Source: Phoronis australis (lineage: Eukaryota; Phoronida; Phoronidae). Taken from it: a stretch of DNA of 64,000 bases. This document shows positions 12,681 to 34,461 of this stretch, piece by piece. The DNA lies in contig NMRA01000003.1 of assembly GCA_002633005.1 (NCBI GenBank), positions 1 through 64,000 of the forward strand, written 5' to 3'. The position numbers and the translations under genes were made by a program. The notes beneath the pieces are model-generated. The model did not search any database and was not told where the DNA came from. It saw only the letters and a list, made by a program, of their open reading frames with translations. How positions within the stretch are numbered: position 1 is the stretch's first letter; each line of letters starts with the position of its first letter.

Positions 12681-14074
12681 ATGAACGTGCAAAAAGAAGA
12701 AAACCGTTAAATCCCTAGGAAAGCATTGGTCATGTGTTTGCATGGTTGTCATTTCTGTAAAGTACAGTGTTTAATTCCTTCATAACTACTGCCTTGTGTA
12801 GATTGTTTTAAAATTCTATTCACATTATTCGCAAATGGCTGTTCTGGGTAATTTAGCATGATCGTGATGCAAGTGTTAAACTTGGATCTGATCTCGAATG
12901 TTGGGCCTGGTTCAGAGTGTTCAGAGTTGTCTGATGAACTGAGACTCCCTTAGGGAATATAATATCCAAAATATAGTAATGGTGTAAACTGGGTTTTACT
13001 AGATCAATGTGTGAATGGTTAAACCAGCCTCCCATTTAGCAACGCTAGGACCTTGTTAAAAAGCAAGACTTCGCCAGACTATGTGAGATGTTGCTGTGTA
13101 TTTTAAATGAGAGCACGTGACTTAAGCTAGATTTTAGCTAGGTCCTAGCATTACTGAAGGCACACCTGGTAATATATGAAAACAAATGTTAGACCAGACT
13201 TTACCAAAGCCTCAGTGTTTTCGAGTCAAAGCAATCCTGCCACTCAATCAGCTGTGTCATCTGCAATACACGATAAGTGCTCGTCCAGTTATGTCCCCTT
13301 CATATTAGATGAACTGTGACAGGTTGCTGCTCGTTTCAAAGTCGGTGTACATGATGGAGTTTTGTAGAGAATGGGAAAGCTCTGGCAACGCGGTGTACGC
13401 CAAAGCTGTGGTATTATTCAGTTGCCGGCTATTAAACTCTTTTCTCATCAGGAAAAGATTCCTATATCGTGTTATACAGTGCTTGTTTAAGAAAGCTTGC
13501 AGACAGAGCCAAAACAAGATTGTATCTGGTAGTGTGGGGAATTCCAGTTTTACTTTGTGATGATGTGAGCAATACAAGTAACTTGTCCCGCAAAAGCGCA
13601 GTCATTTTGCTACATGTTAGTTTCAAGTGATTTCCTTACCAAGTAACGATAGCTGGAAAGCTTTTCGTGTGATCTGTTAATTCATGTCTTAATGACTAAT
13701 CTTTGACCTGAACGAAGATCACAATCCCACCCTCACTCTAACTTTCTGTAAGGAAATCTGTTTTTATTTATTTCTTGTTATATTTAACATGGGAGGCTGT
13801 TTTTTCTTTCTGTCTAAGCTCATGTGCCATTAAACCATAAGGAGTATTGCTCTCGTCTCTCTTGACGTTATGCAAACATCACATTCATACACTGCCTGCT
13901 ATCTTACTCAGGTTATGTTCGGGGTACCAAGTATTTTTATCACACCTCAATGATACCGCAGTCATGTGATTTCAGCTCAAATGTGATAAGAATTGGGGAA
14001 AAGCACTGCTCGGTATTTCCCAACATAAGGTTTAGTTGTAACAGATGTTTTAATGAACTGCCCTTTCCACACAG

Positions 14075-14196
14075 GTCCATCTGTTAACAAAGCCAAGCTC
14101 TACCGACATCAACAAGAGAGGTCAAGATCAGGGACATTAAACAGGGATGAGTCATCACCCATTTTATCACATAGTCGCAGTTACAATGCCCTATAG
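14075..14196 (+). CDS. NPC1: Alternative last exon of the NPC1 gene
   Basis: This exon follows a good acceptor (CTTTCCACACAG) and starts in the same phase as the exon at 12087, so the exon ending at 11473 can splice to either. Both encode G-P-x-V-N-K-A-x-L-Y-x-H-Q-Q directly after the last membrane helix and then diverge. This version adds about 40 residues and stops at TAG 14194-14196. Its tail keeps ESSPIL, close to the dileucine sorting consensus, and ends in YNAL, a YxxPhi motif placed at the extreme C-terminus as in LAMP proteins. The two exons look like a tandem exon duplication used as mutually exclusive 3' ends. Transcript evidence is needed to show that both are used. Confidence 0.85.
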
Positions 14197-15370
14197 ATAT
14201 CATGTTCATAGTGTCACATATTTATTGGTGTAGTATATGTGGTGTAAGCATGTCATCTTGATAAACTTAGTTAAATCTGTTTGTTAATTTTCCAGTAATG
14301 GCTTTATGTTGTGGTCATGCATAAACTTTTTGTGTTTAATTTATTCCACTCATGGGGCATTCTACCGTTTTGAAGCACATTGTTTGCTATTGGCCACTAT
14401 GTAAGTTTTGAAATACATAATGTCACTTCAATATTTCATGTTAGGCATTAGTTATCATTCCATAAAACTTTTGCATAATAAACTTATTGTAATTATTGAA
14501 TTATTTGTGTACAGAATGTTGACTTTTTATTTAATACACGATTACAATGCAAAGTAACTTCACATTGTTAAGGTGATGGCCATTGTCATCCAGCTGAATG
14601 ACTAGACGCAGACAATTATCAATCCCTATTTCTGAATCTAAACTGTCCAAATAATTTATCGACAGTGTTGAGTGGTTGCATTTATTTAACAAACACTTGG
14701 ACTGCATTGTTTTGCACGAGACACTCTAATTGAGACCAGAATTTCTGATAATGTTAGAGATAAGGCCATGTTGATACCTGATGAGAGTTTACCAAATAAA
14801 TGTATATTATGTTGATTGCACGCTTGTCTTGTCAAATAAGCTCTTTATCGCGCAGAAAGTATGAAATATACCTCATCACTGGGCACCCTTTATAAGTTGT
14901 TAATCGTGTGGAATGATGTTAATCAATGCAAGCTAGATTGTCTTACAGGTGCTTTCTATGACAAGTGTGCATTTCCATTCACTTCCACTGCTTTGTATCT
15001 GTGAAAGTGCATGACAATCGGTTGTTCTACAGGTTATTTTTCAGGATGTTTTTTATCCATTAAGCAACAGTGCTAGTCATTAAACTGGGTGTCTGTGACA
15101 TGCTTGCCAAGTGCAGGAACGATCTAATCAGGGAAACTTGAATAATTATGTAGTTTAGGAGCACTCATTTGCTTCAATTGTCGGGTTGTGGGTTGTCTTG
15201 TTTACACTTCAGCTCTGTATACTGGATTTAATTTGTTCTGTATTTAATTTATGCACTCGTAAAAAATCCAGGGGTGCGTTACACAATGGTGTCATGGGTG
15301 ATCTCAAGGCCAGAGTGGTACAAGATTAATGTTGATTGTATGTAATCGTTTGTGGTGAAATAAAAATATT
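14197..15370 (+). terminator. 3' UTR and poly(A) signals for the second NPC1 last exon
   Basis: AATAAA occurs at 14477-14482 and again at 15359-15364 downstream of the TAG at 14194-14196. Either could end the isoform with the YNAL tail. I see no other gene between here and the 3' end of the convergent P450 gene. Confidence 0.5.
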
Positions 15371-16146
15371 GTGAAGTACGGTATACGTTTTTATCATGCG
15401 ACGCTCAGCACATTCCTTTTACCGTTTCTGAGGGTCTACTAGGGAAATCATTGCATTGTATAAAGCAATGCAAGGCATTGATTGGTGCACCAAAACTTAT
15501 GGCGGAGGTATCGTTATTTTCACACTTATTAGATACTAGTTGAACAATGACCAACACAAGGAATAGCTAGTCAAAGACAACCCTTAACATGTAGCATCCA
15601 CTTAAGTCATCTGATGACATTTTGTAATAATTGACAGAAACTGAACATCTTAGAGAAACTATCAATGCATGCATCTTTCATTAAAATCTGCCTGCAGAAA
15701 CAACAAATTTTGGAAAACGGTGGTGCCCCCCTCTCGATATAAACTTTTTAAAGTAAAGCAGAGAAATCCTGCATGGCTGTTGTACCAAAGAACTAAAATG
15801 TTCTCCATCAAACTTTCAGGGAAGTCTTGAATTAATGGATGGGATTTTGCAATTTAAGTGAATGACCTGTCATCCAAAAAATCACTATTGGCTATCCTCG
15901 AGACTAGCAGTCTTCCTACTGTGAGTGTGCGCTGTTTTCCAGGGCATTCTCCAGTTTTGATCACATGGAATTGTAATGCTTATGAACCTGGTTTACAACA
16001 TTGACCTCAAAATCAACTAGGTCAACTTCAGGGTTAACAAACAGAACTGTATTCTCAGAAGTTCGACTTGTTATTGATTGAGAAATGTAAATTTTACCAA
16101 CACACAGGCTGGCTTAAAAATGGAAGCCAGACAAGAATCAAATGCT

Positions 16147-17022
16147 TTTATTAACAACGTTTATTTTTGGTTTGTAAAGTAAAAGTTTTGGCCACCATGA
16201 ATGTTAAATTATTTGATACTGATTGCCTCGTGTCTGATACATATCCACACCTTTCAATTCACTAGTAACACAAAGGATGTGAACATAATTCGTTATACAA
16301 CAGACAATAACTCGGGAAAAGTGATTAAAATTAAATAACTACTATAAAAATAACAACAATGAACTACCACAAGTCGCATCCAACTGGAAAAAGCAGTCTA
16401 GTAAGGTTAAATTTGACTCAACTGAAGGACTGAGTTCAAGAATTGTAATAACAAACGACATGGATCTTTGTCAGAGTTAAGGGAATATCCATCTTTTGCA
16501 GTTCTACAGTGTACAGATGTATGTTCTCTGAATTTTTAGAATTAACATTTAAATAACTTATAAAACATGGTAATAACAGAACTCGGTGAAAGCTAAACAT
16601 AATGGCCAAACTGAGTGTAAGTCACGCCTGCCCAGATGAACCTACGGAAACAACAAGTAACTGGTGAAGTTCGCTTCATACTGTATAGGAACGTTAAATG
16701 GCAATATCACAAAAACACTAAAATTTTTTGAAAATAGATATAAAGCTTTTAACATCTATGCATCAATACTGGTAGACTAGAATAAAGAAAACAGTCTCTC
16801 GCAGAGCTTCATTTCCAAAATGCCTGCACATGTGCAACTGGGAATGAGTGCATTCAAATCACAGTAACAACAACAGCATAATCTGTTACAGCAAAACAAG
16901 ACCGTTCTAACATAAAGCAGATATCTGATGAATTATACACTCAAGCAAACTGTATGCCACTAACACACCCTGATATTAGTTCATGGAAAATCAAAGCTGG
17001 CGTCAGCTGTCAAAGACCACAT
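16147..17022 (-). terminator. 3' UTR and poly(A) signals of the P450 gene
   Basis: On the minus strand the P450 stop codon (17023-17025) is followed by non-coding sequence and AATAAA copies (plus-strand TTTATT at about 16147 and 16171). NPC1 and the P450 gene therefore converge, with roughly 0.8-1.7 kb between their likely 3' ends. Confidence 0.5.
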
Positions 17023-27842
<10,820 letters not shown>

Positions 27843-27869
27843 CTTCTTCGGCTACAAATATTCTTTCAA

Positions 27870-27892
27870 CCTAAAATAGAAACAAAGAATGC
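27870..27892 (-). promoter_or_regulatory. Probable splice acceptor of a 5' UTR exon of the P450 gene
   Basis: On the minus strand, CATTCTTTGTTTCTATTTTAG lies about 28 nt upstream of the start codon, a strong pyrimidine tract plus AG. It suggests that a non-coding first exon and the promoter lie further up, beyond 28 kb. I could not place that exon. Confidence 0.5.
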
Positions 27893-29040
27893 AAGGAAAA
27901 GTTTCTCCTTTAAACTGTTTAGAATCCTATACAAACATACAATTCAGTCATTCAGCGATACAATATACAGTCCTTAAAACAGACCTGTTGCCACATAAGC
28001 GTCAGTTCTCATCTCAAAAGCTCGATGAAAATTTGACATTGATGCGAAAGCAAACATTTTTTTTGGTAAAAATGAAGATCCTTTAAGCCAAAAAAGGTTG
28101 GTTCAGTTCTGTGTTTTTATGAAATGGTGTTGGTGGTGAGGAATATTTTTAGTTGCCTACTTCTTCAATAAAAAAGTCTACCCAAGACGAGCAAAAGTGA
28201 CGCGGGGTTATTTTTTTTGTAACTCATTGCTTGGTAAATTAAGGCATTTCAAATCTTGCTCACATTGCTAACGTGCCTTTGCGCAGCTATTTAAAAAATA
28301 TACAAGACCTTGGATGAAACTGATGCGGGTTCGTTTTTTTCTTTTGTTTTTAAAAGACTCTTTCCCCCAAAAACCTGGAAAGAATAACTATTTCTATATT
28401 AAGTCTTTAATCCGTATAGTAATCCTAACCTCCTTCCAACTGAAACGGTTGGAAAGGCTGCTATTATATAATTTAAATGAGTCTAAGAAACTCCAAGGGC
28501 AGCTCTCCAAAGCCCAGTATGGATTCTGTATGATGTTGCAACAGAAACTGCCCTACTAATACATGAGTTAAGTGTACTACGAATAGGGAAAAATGTTGAA
28601 AGAAACGAACAGAAATAGGTCTTTTACACATTGCTGGTGCTTTTGATAATAATGCCATAGAAACTGCCTTACAAGAACCAGACGGAAGCCATATTTTTAG
28701 CCTATGGGAGCTTATTTGCATCTTAACATATACCTATGGTATACACCATAAATAAAGAAGACAGTATTAGTATGCCAATGGAACAAAAACTTAAAGTGTA
28801 CACAACATGACTCTAGTACCTCAAAATAAATTTTATTATTATCATACTTACTTGATTTCAGTGCCTTTAGTGCACAGCTCATAAAGAAACACGCAAAAAT
28901 TGAAAAAAAAAATAATTATGTACAACATCATGAGTTGAACCCAAGTCGTTCGCCATACTGATCGGAACAGAAACAAAGTGTATAGAGTGAAGAGAAAGCA
29001 AATAACATTTAGCGTCGAGAAGGTTCGTAGAGGGATCAAA
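27893..29040. other. Intergenic region upstream of the P450 gene
   Basis: I see no recognisable gene, only short open frames in AT-rich sequence. The P450 promoter and first exon are probably here or beyond. Confidence 0.4.
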
Positions 29041-29042
29041 AG

Positions 29043-29235
29043 ATCTGTTGCCGGAGGCTGCAGCAACAACAGCCAGGCGGAGAACGTCTCGGTGTTCCGA
29101 AGGACACCAAAGTTGCGCAGAAGTGGCATCGCTTCGTGCGCCAAACGAGAGTGTGGGACCTCATCGTGAACCAAGCGCTTCGGTCCGGGGCCACTCTGTG
29201 TTTTGTCCACTTTGAGGACTCGTGTTTCGACTGAT
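29043..29235 (+). pseudogene. Frameshifted THAP zinc-finger sequence
   Basis: THAP domains are C2CH zinc fingers that bind DNA, found in P-element-type transposases and in host regulators. Here GCSNNSQAENVSVF is read in one frame. After a one-base loss at TTCCGAAGG (expected F-P-K-D), the frame continues KDTKVAQKWHRFV and ends LCFVHFEDSCF, which supplies the W, the C-x2-H pair and the HFxxSCF signature. A second disturbance lies at TGTTGCCGGAGGC, where the first cysteine should be. It stops at TGA soon after. Two breaks within about 190 bases indicate a decayed copy, though sequencing error cannot be excluded. Confidence 0.65.
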
Positions 29236-29289
29236 CCAGTCACAGGAGATGTTACGATGAAGGCCTGGTTCAATAAAGGACAATATTTA

Positions 29290-29620
29290 TCATTCAGAAA
29301 CATCGGCTCTTAATTCAGAATCGTCTGTTGGATGACTGGGTTGACTCGCCGAGCCCGAGGCCGCTTCTCTCGCGGGAGGATCCAGTTCGTAAGGCTCAAA
29401 GAAGAAAAGTACGCAGCCGGAAGCACATCAAACTTGGTCTCGCTTTCGTGCAACCCCATTTCTTCATCCTGGCCACCATTCCCGTACGTTTCTTCATGGT
29501 ATTCATTCAATTCTTGCTCATAATTGTTGTCGCTTTCAAATTCACTGCTCTCCGCTATTGTTCAATGCTAGTCACTGATCTCTTGTGTTCAACCCATGAC
29601 GTCACATGGCGGGAAATGTG
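29290..29620 (-). repeat. Second copy of the promoter plus P-Y-E-L-D-P module
   Basis: On the minus strand this begins with a promoter-like block (plus strand CATGACGTCACATGGCGGGA near 29596), which includes a perfect CRE (TGACGTCA). It then runs into an acidic frame (EYHEETYGNGGQDEEMGLHE) and, in another frame, F-E-P-Y-E-L-D-P-P-A-R. It lies tail to tail with the THAP fragment and is a diverged copy of 5344-5615. Confidence 0.4.
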
Positions 29621-30129
29621 AAAATTGGCAAAATTGAAAGAAAAATCAAAATTTCGAGCTAATTACAGAAAATAAACATGGGTTTAGCTAAATTTTACGT
29701 CATACATTTAGTCTGTGGCCACCGGTAATTCAAAATGTGCAAAAATCCATGGTGTGTACTGTTTAAGAAGCAACAAAAGTCTGGCAAAGTTTGTACTTTT
29801 GCCCACTACTTGATGTGCGTGATTCCTGCTGCTCTGCATGGCAAGGTTTGAAATTTCACCACTACGTGACACGCCCAATTACCTGCTGTTTGACCTTTAA
29901 ACAGGGTCAGACATTGAATGACCCCGATCGATAGGTCAAGAAGCAGCCAATCACAGTGATAAACAAGCATGTCACATAGTGACGAGATTGCAAACCCGCT
30001 TGCTTGATGACTTCCTCCGCATCTATGTAGGTATGTAATGGTGTATGCAAGCCCCTTCTTTACTTATTGTGGTACATGCACTATATTCTGACTGACATAA
30101 GCTCCCTAAACATGGCAGGTTCCCGGCCA

Positions 30130-30167
30130 CAGGTGTCCTCAGCTTCTGATCGTCCCCAATACGCCTG
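30130..30167. repeat. Single copy of the unit that forms the 31.4-kb hairpin
   Basis: The unit, CAGGTGTCCTCAGCTTCTGA continuing to ACGCCTG, has short inverted ends and shares 25 bases exactly with each arm of the hairpin at 31366-31420. Both copies are followed by similar GTGGCAAGGC...GCAACCTCA sequence. Confidence 0.8.
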
Positions 30168-31360
30168 TGTTCCCGGCAAGTGGCAAGGCTGCAACCTCAC
30201 CAGACTTCTAGTGCGTCTCAGTACATTCTAGGCAGTACCATCGTCTCAACTGTCAACTGGACTGGAGTACTGGGGCATTAGCTGAGATGGTGGTGCATGA
30301 ACCATGGAATCCTGCTTCATGAACATCACACACTAGTATGAGTCAACCTTGGAATACACCATGAAACTCGGAAAGTTCACACAAAGAATATAGTCCGCAT
30401 TCATACACACCTGCACTGTACTGAATCAAAGTACACGACAATAAAATTTTTAACCAATCTCTTTACGATTCAAGTATTGGCGATCTAATTCTAATAATAT
30501 ACCATGCAAACAAAAACTAATTAGCCTATTAGCCTTGGCTTAGGTCTGGAACACATGTTCCTCCGAAGCTGTGACACAAGTTCCGGTAAGGGATAAAATC
30601 GTGTGGACAATAACTGCAAAAATTCTTCACAATGAACGAAAAAGTTCACCTGATTACTATGATCAATTCCAAGTCCACACATTCGCGGACTTGAAATTAA
30701 AAGCAGAGGGTGGGATTCCAAATCCAAGTTCACGGAAGCAGCACTGTCTAGTTGAACGTGCGTTGTTGGGTTGAAAAACATGTGTAAATTAGTCAATAAA
30801 TGTTACCAAGATGCCTACACAAAGTCCCTTTGCAAATACAAACCGTGTAGGACGTGAGCACCGCTGCTTGTTGCTTAATAATCGTCCGAACTTTGCACCA
30901 TGCACTGAACGTATTTTCGTCTTTAGCGATATCCAAACACGCTAGGTGGCGATGTGATTTCCAGATGCCGTGCTCGTCACCAGGTGACGTGTCCGTCTGC
31001 TCCACAAGTCAGAAGTGCCAATCACATCATAGATTATAGACAACAGATGTACTATAGTCTATGATCACATAGACTAATACTATTGTGATGTCTATGGCCA
31101 AACAACTGTCGTGAACTAGTCTCCGACATTTCGTGAACGGTTCTCTCAAAAATAGTTCGGCTATGTATGGGCTTACTAAATAGAAGTCCATGAGCAGGAC
31201 AAATTAACAAAAGCAGTAGTGATTGCTGCTTGGCAGTGGTTTGATACCTGCAGTTCTTTAGCACGGTTTTTCAATAAAATGCCGCATCTGCAGTTACATT
31301 AAAATTTTCAAAAAGGAGACAAGTTGGACATGTCAGTGTCCTCTTTTAATCGCCTTTTTA

Positions 31361-31424
31361 AAGGCGTCCTCAGCTTCTGATCGTCCCCAATACACTTGGG
31401 GACGATCAGAAGCTGAGGACACCT
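31361..31424. repeat. Near-perfect hairpin with 25-bp arms and 5-base loop
   Basis: The arm at 31366-31390 begins GTCCTCAGCTTCTGATCG. It is the exact reverse complement of 31396-31420, with TACAC between, and after one mismatch the pairing extends three more bases on each side. Just upstream, CGCCTTTTTAAAGGCG (31351-31366) is another small palindrome. A stem this long and perfect with so short a loop fits an inverted dimer of a mobile unit better than a typical animal microRNA precursor. Confidence 0.9.
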
Positions 31425-33118
31425 GCGTTTCTCAGTGTGCACTCATGTCCGCGGACCGCGCAACCGTCGTCGAGGTGGCAAGGCGGGGCCGACCGGACGG
31501 CAACCTCAGTGTAATGGCACGAGTCATCCAGCCCTTGTGATAATCAGCATCAAATACAATACAGGAAAGTGTCAAACACTATCAGCAATATAATTTCTTC
31601 TTCGCTTGAATGCGAAATTGAATGATATTTGCATGTTGGCCATCTTTTTCCTTCATGACTGAGTCACGAGTCTGATGAATTTTGTAACACTGGGATTATG
31701 TATAGCTGTAGCCAAATATCGTTTCGGAATCCTAAGGTTATCGTAGAATGGACATTCGGCAACAAAATGATATTATGACTTGACACATGGCCTAATACAA
31801 AGAGGGCTTAATCTTTCTGGTCTGCTAAGTTTCAAGTGTCTCCCCTTAGTGCATGCGATGAACGTCTTACCTTATCAGATCTAACATTTACATTGTCAAT
31901 TACATTTAAGTAATTTTTAAACATATGTTTAATTTAAAAGTTCTGTAAATTTCCAGATGATTCGAATTGTTTCAAATTTCCGGCAGCTTGCCATTTTTGT
32001 TTACTAAGTTTGATCTTATGTCTACTGATTGGTATTCGACATAACATAAAGCCACAAGTTTTTCTATTCCCAGAAAAAAATGATTTGGCGTTGCAGCGAA
32101 GTAATTGCCTCCACAAACAAGCATCCGTCTGACATACAGTTCATGTGGCGTGAAACATGGGGCAAGACGCCCCCAAAACAGAAAAAAAATGTAACAATGA
32201 AGAGGCGTTACAAAGAAGTCCACCTGTAGATATGTTCATTTCATCTGGGAAAAGTCGCAGTAGCCTATTGATTACTGGCCCTAAACTCGTTACTGACGTG
32301 TTTCTTGATTTTCTAGTAATTTGGATTTACTGCTAATAAAAACTATTACAGACGGGCAGCCAGGCAGGCAGATACACAGGCAAATAGATACAGGGTAGTT
32401 TATTTAGCCCATAGACATCACATTGAGAATTTTAATACATCTTAAAAGATGTCTGTGATTTAATCATTCATGATACAAATAGTCATGCATCTACACAAGT
32501 CGTTTCTTCTTACTAAACGCAACTTGAAGTGGCTTGAGTGGGACTTGTAGTAGCCAAAGGTAAATAACAAAAATTTACTAAGACTATATGTGTAATAGTC
32601 ACTGACTATTTTCAAGTATCAAAACAATTAAGACAAGGAGACTTTCAAAAGGCTAATTAGCGGCTTGCATGAATGCCACCTAAATCTAATTATTCAAAAA
32701 TAAACTAAGTACTCGTTTCAGCAATTTATCTCAGTACTTGATATATCTCACTACATGAGCGAAACAAGAACCTGTTTCTAGTATCAACAAAATGATTATA
32801 TATCTGTGTAAAATATGTGTACATGTACAAGGGACAAATATCTAAGTATTACAGTATAAACTACCGATGCAATAATGGGAAAAACTAAAATAAGGTATAG
32901 ATTAAGGATGATACAAACTTAAAAAATGTTTGATACAACAAAGGAAAAAGGAATGAACGCGTTATACATTATGTTATACTATAAGAATAACTACAATAGA
33001 AAGACAAAACTAAACATCCAAAATGGCTAGGTAGGTGTATCTATATGACTGAAATTCATTACACAGCGCAGGGAAACAAAAATCAGTGGTGATAGGTAAG
33101 ACACATCTCTCAAATACT

Positions 33119-33421
33119 TTAAAATTTTAAAACTTTAACTATGCTGAGATGCAAAGATTCTGCAGTTTGATATTGAGAATTTTTCTGAATAGTTTTGTAA
33201 TAGGTGTTTTTTGCAGCTGAAGAGAAGTCGTGAACGGAGTGAGTAGATATCTTTTCAATTATGTTTTCTGGAATGATATAATAATTAATAATTTCTGGAA
33301 GAACGTTACGTACTAGGCTCTTGGCTTTAGTGAGCGGTATTGCTAATAATGGGTTGAGGGGTGTACGTAAGCTTACAGATATATCAGTATTCAATAAACA
33401 TAAAATAGGCCCTTTGGCCAC
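33119..33421 (-). mobile_element. Possible retroelement ORF remnant
   Basis: A 100-codon open frame on the minus strand contains LRTPLNPLL, RNVLPEIINYY and IIEKISTHSVHDFSS. This order resembles the C-terminal part of retroelement polyproteins in marine invertebrates as I remember them. No catalytic motif is present, so the assignment is weak. Confidence 0.3.
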
Positions 33422-33424
33422 GCT

Positions 33425-33590
33425 GTCGGCTTAGCTGGCAATTCGGCTGGAGCTGGCCAGCGAAGCCAAAGTGCTTTGAAGCCTTACAACTGTGGTTGTA
33501 CTGCCGACGTTGTCGGCAACTAGGCCGGAGCCGGCCGGGGAAGTGCTTTGAGACCTTCGTGTTGTGGCCGCACTTTTCAGATGATCTAAA
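33425..33590. repeat. Diverged GC-rich two-copy tandem repeat
   Basis: Two units of roughly 85 bases share GTCGGC..., CGGCTGGAGCTGGCC / CGGAGCCGGCC and AAGTGCTTTGA. They stand out by base composition from the AT-rich surroundings. Confidence 0.6.
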
Positions 33591-34461
33591 TCTAAAGGTC
33601 TTTGACGAGTGAAACGTGTGGAAAGTGATTCTAGCTATCAATCAAGGACTTAAAACGAATATCTTCTAGTGAAAATGAAATTGATCATGGAAATGCCTAG
33701 TTGACCAGATCTGCTCACTTTTAACCATGGCAGGCATTCAGATTTCAAGGGAAGACTTCCCTTTGGGCATCAGTTTCACCTAGACTACGACCGAGTTGGA
33801 ACTGTGTAGCCAGGCCAGGATAACCCGGGCTGCCGATATCTACTTGGGCTTACCAAAGTCTCGAAAGGAGAACACAACATAAAATACGCAACTCACTGAA
33901 ACAACAGACGCTCTAACAAAAAATTACAGGCTACAAGACAACGACACATTTGTTCATGTCAACCTGATTTTGTCATAGTGCAGGCCCCAATCAGTATTTG
34001 TTGACTTGGACTTGAGATAACAATTATCACTGCTTCCAGTCCAAAGCACAGACGATTACTCGAGGCAGCAGTAAGGTATGATTTTGAAAGTGCCTTTCCT
34101 GAATATTGCATCACTTCCCATCGTACGCCCATCCCAGGGCGATCATTAGCTGTTACCGAAGTGCCGCATGTTCAGGTGTTCAAAACAAAAAACTTTCTTC
34201 ACTGGTGTATTTCTGTCCAAATTAGCCACGTCGTTGCGTTCTTACCAAGGTCACCAGTAATTCCTCTGACAGTCGTGCAGTGTAGATGACTGAAACTGCC
34301 AGTTCTTCTTGTCTAGAATCATTTTTAATCCGAATTAGGAACAAGGTTTGACCTTTTTCAAAACCATAAGATCCTAAATCAAGAGGCCTGGATCAAATGA
34401 TTTAGTTTTTCACTAAAGGCGTGCGTTTATTTCATCTTTAATTGTCACTCATGTGTTTTAG

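Larger units (their letters stand above)
29636..34440. other. Repeat-rich intergenic region
   Basis: No intact gene is visible. Hairpins (31361-31424 and 31055-31076), a short duplicated unit (30130-30167), retroelement debris (33119-33421) and a GC-rich tandem repeat (33425-33590) are listed separately. Confidence 0.45.

Noticed and set aside
12853-13577. Open frames between the two NPC1 last exons
   Set aside because: No family resemblance, no splice logic and frames on both strands; treated as intron.
28848-29303. 151-codon minus-strand open frame
   Set aside because: It is antisense to the THAP-like sequence and has no recognisable domain.
31934-32223. Overlapping minus-strand frames of 60 and 83 codons
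   Set aside because: No domain recognised and no supporting context; possibly retroelement debris, but I could not support it.
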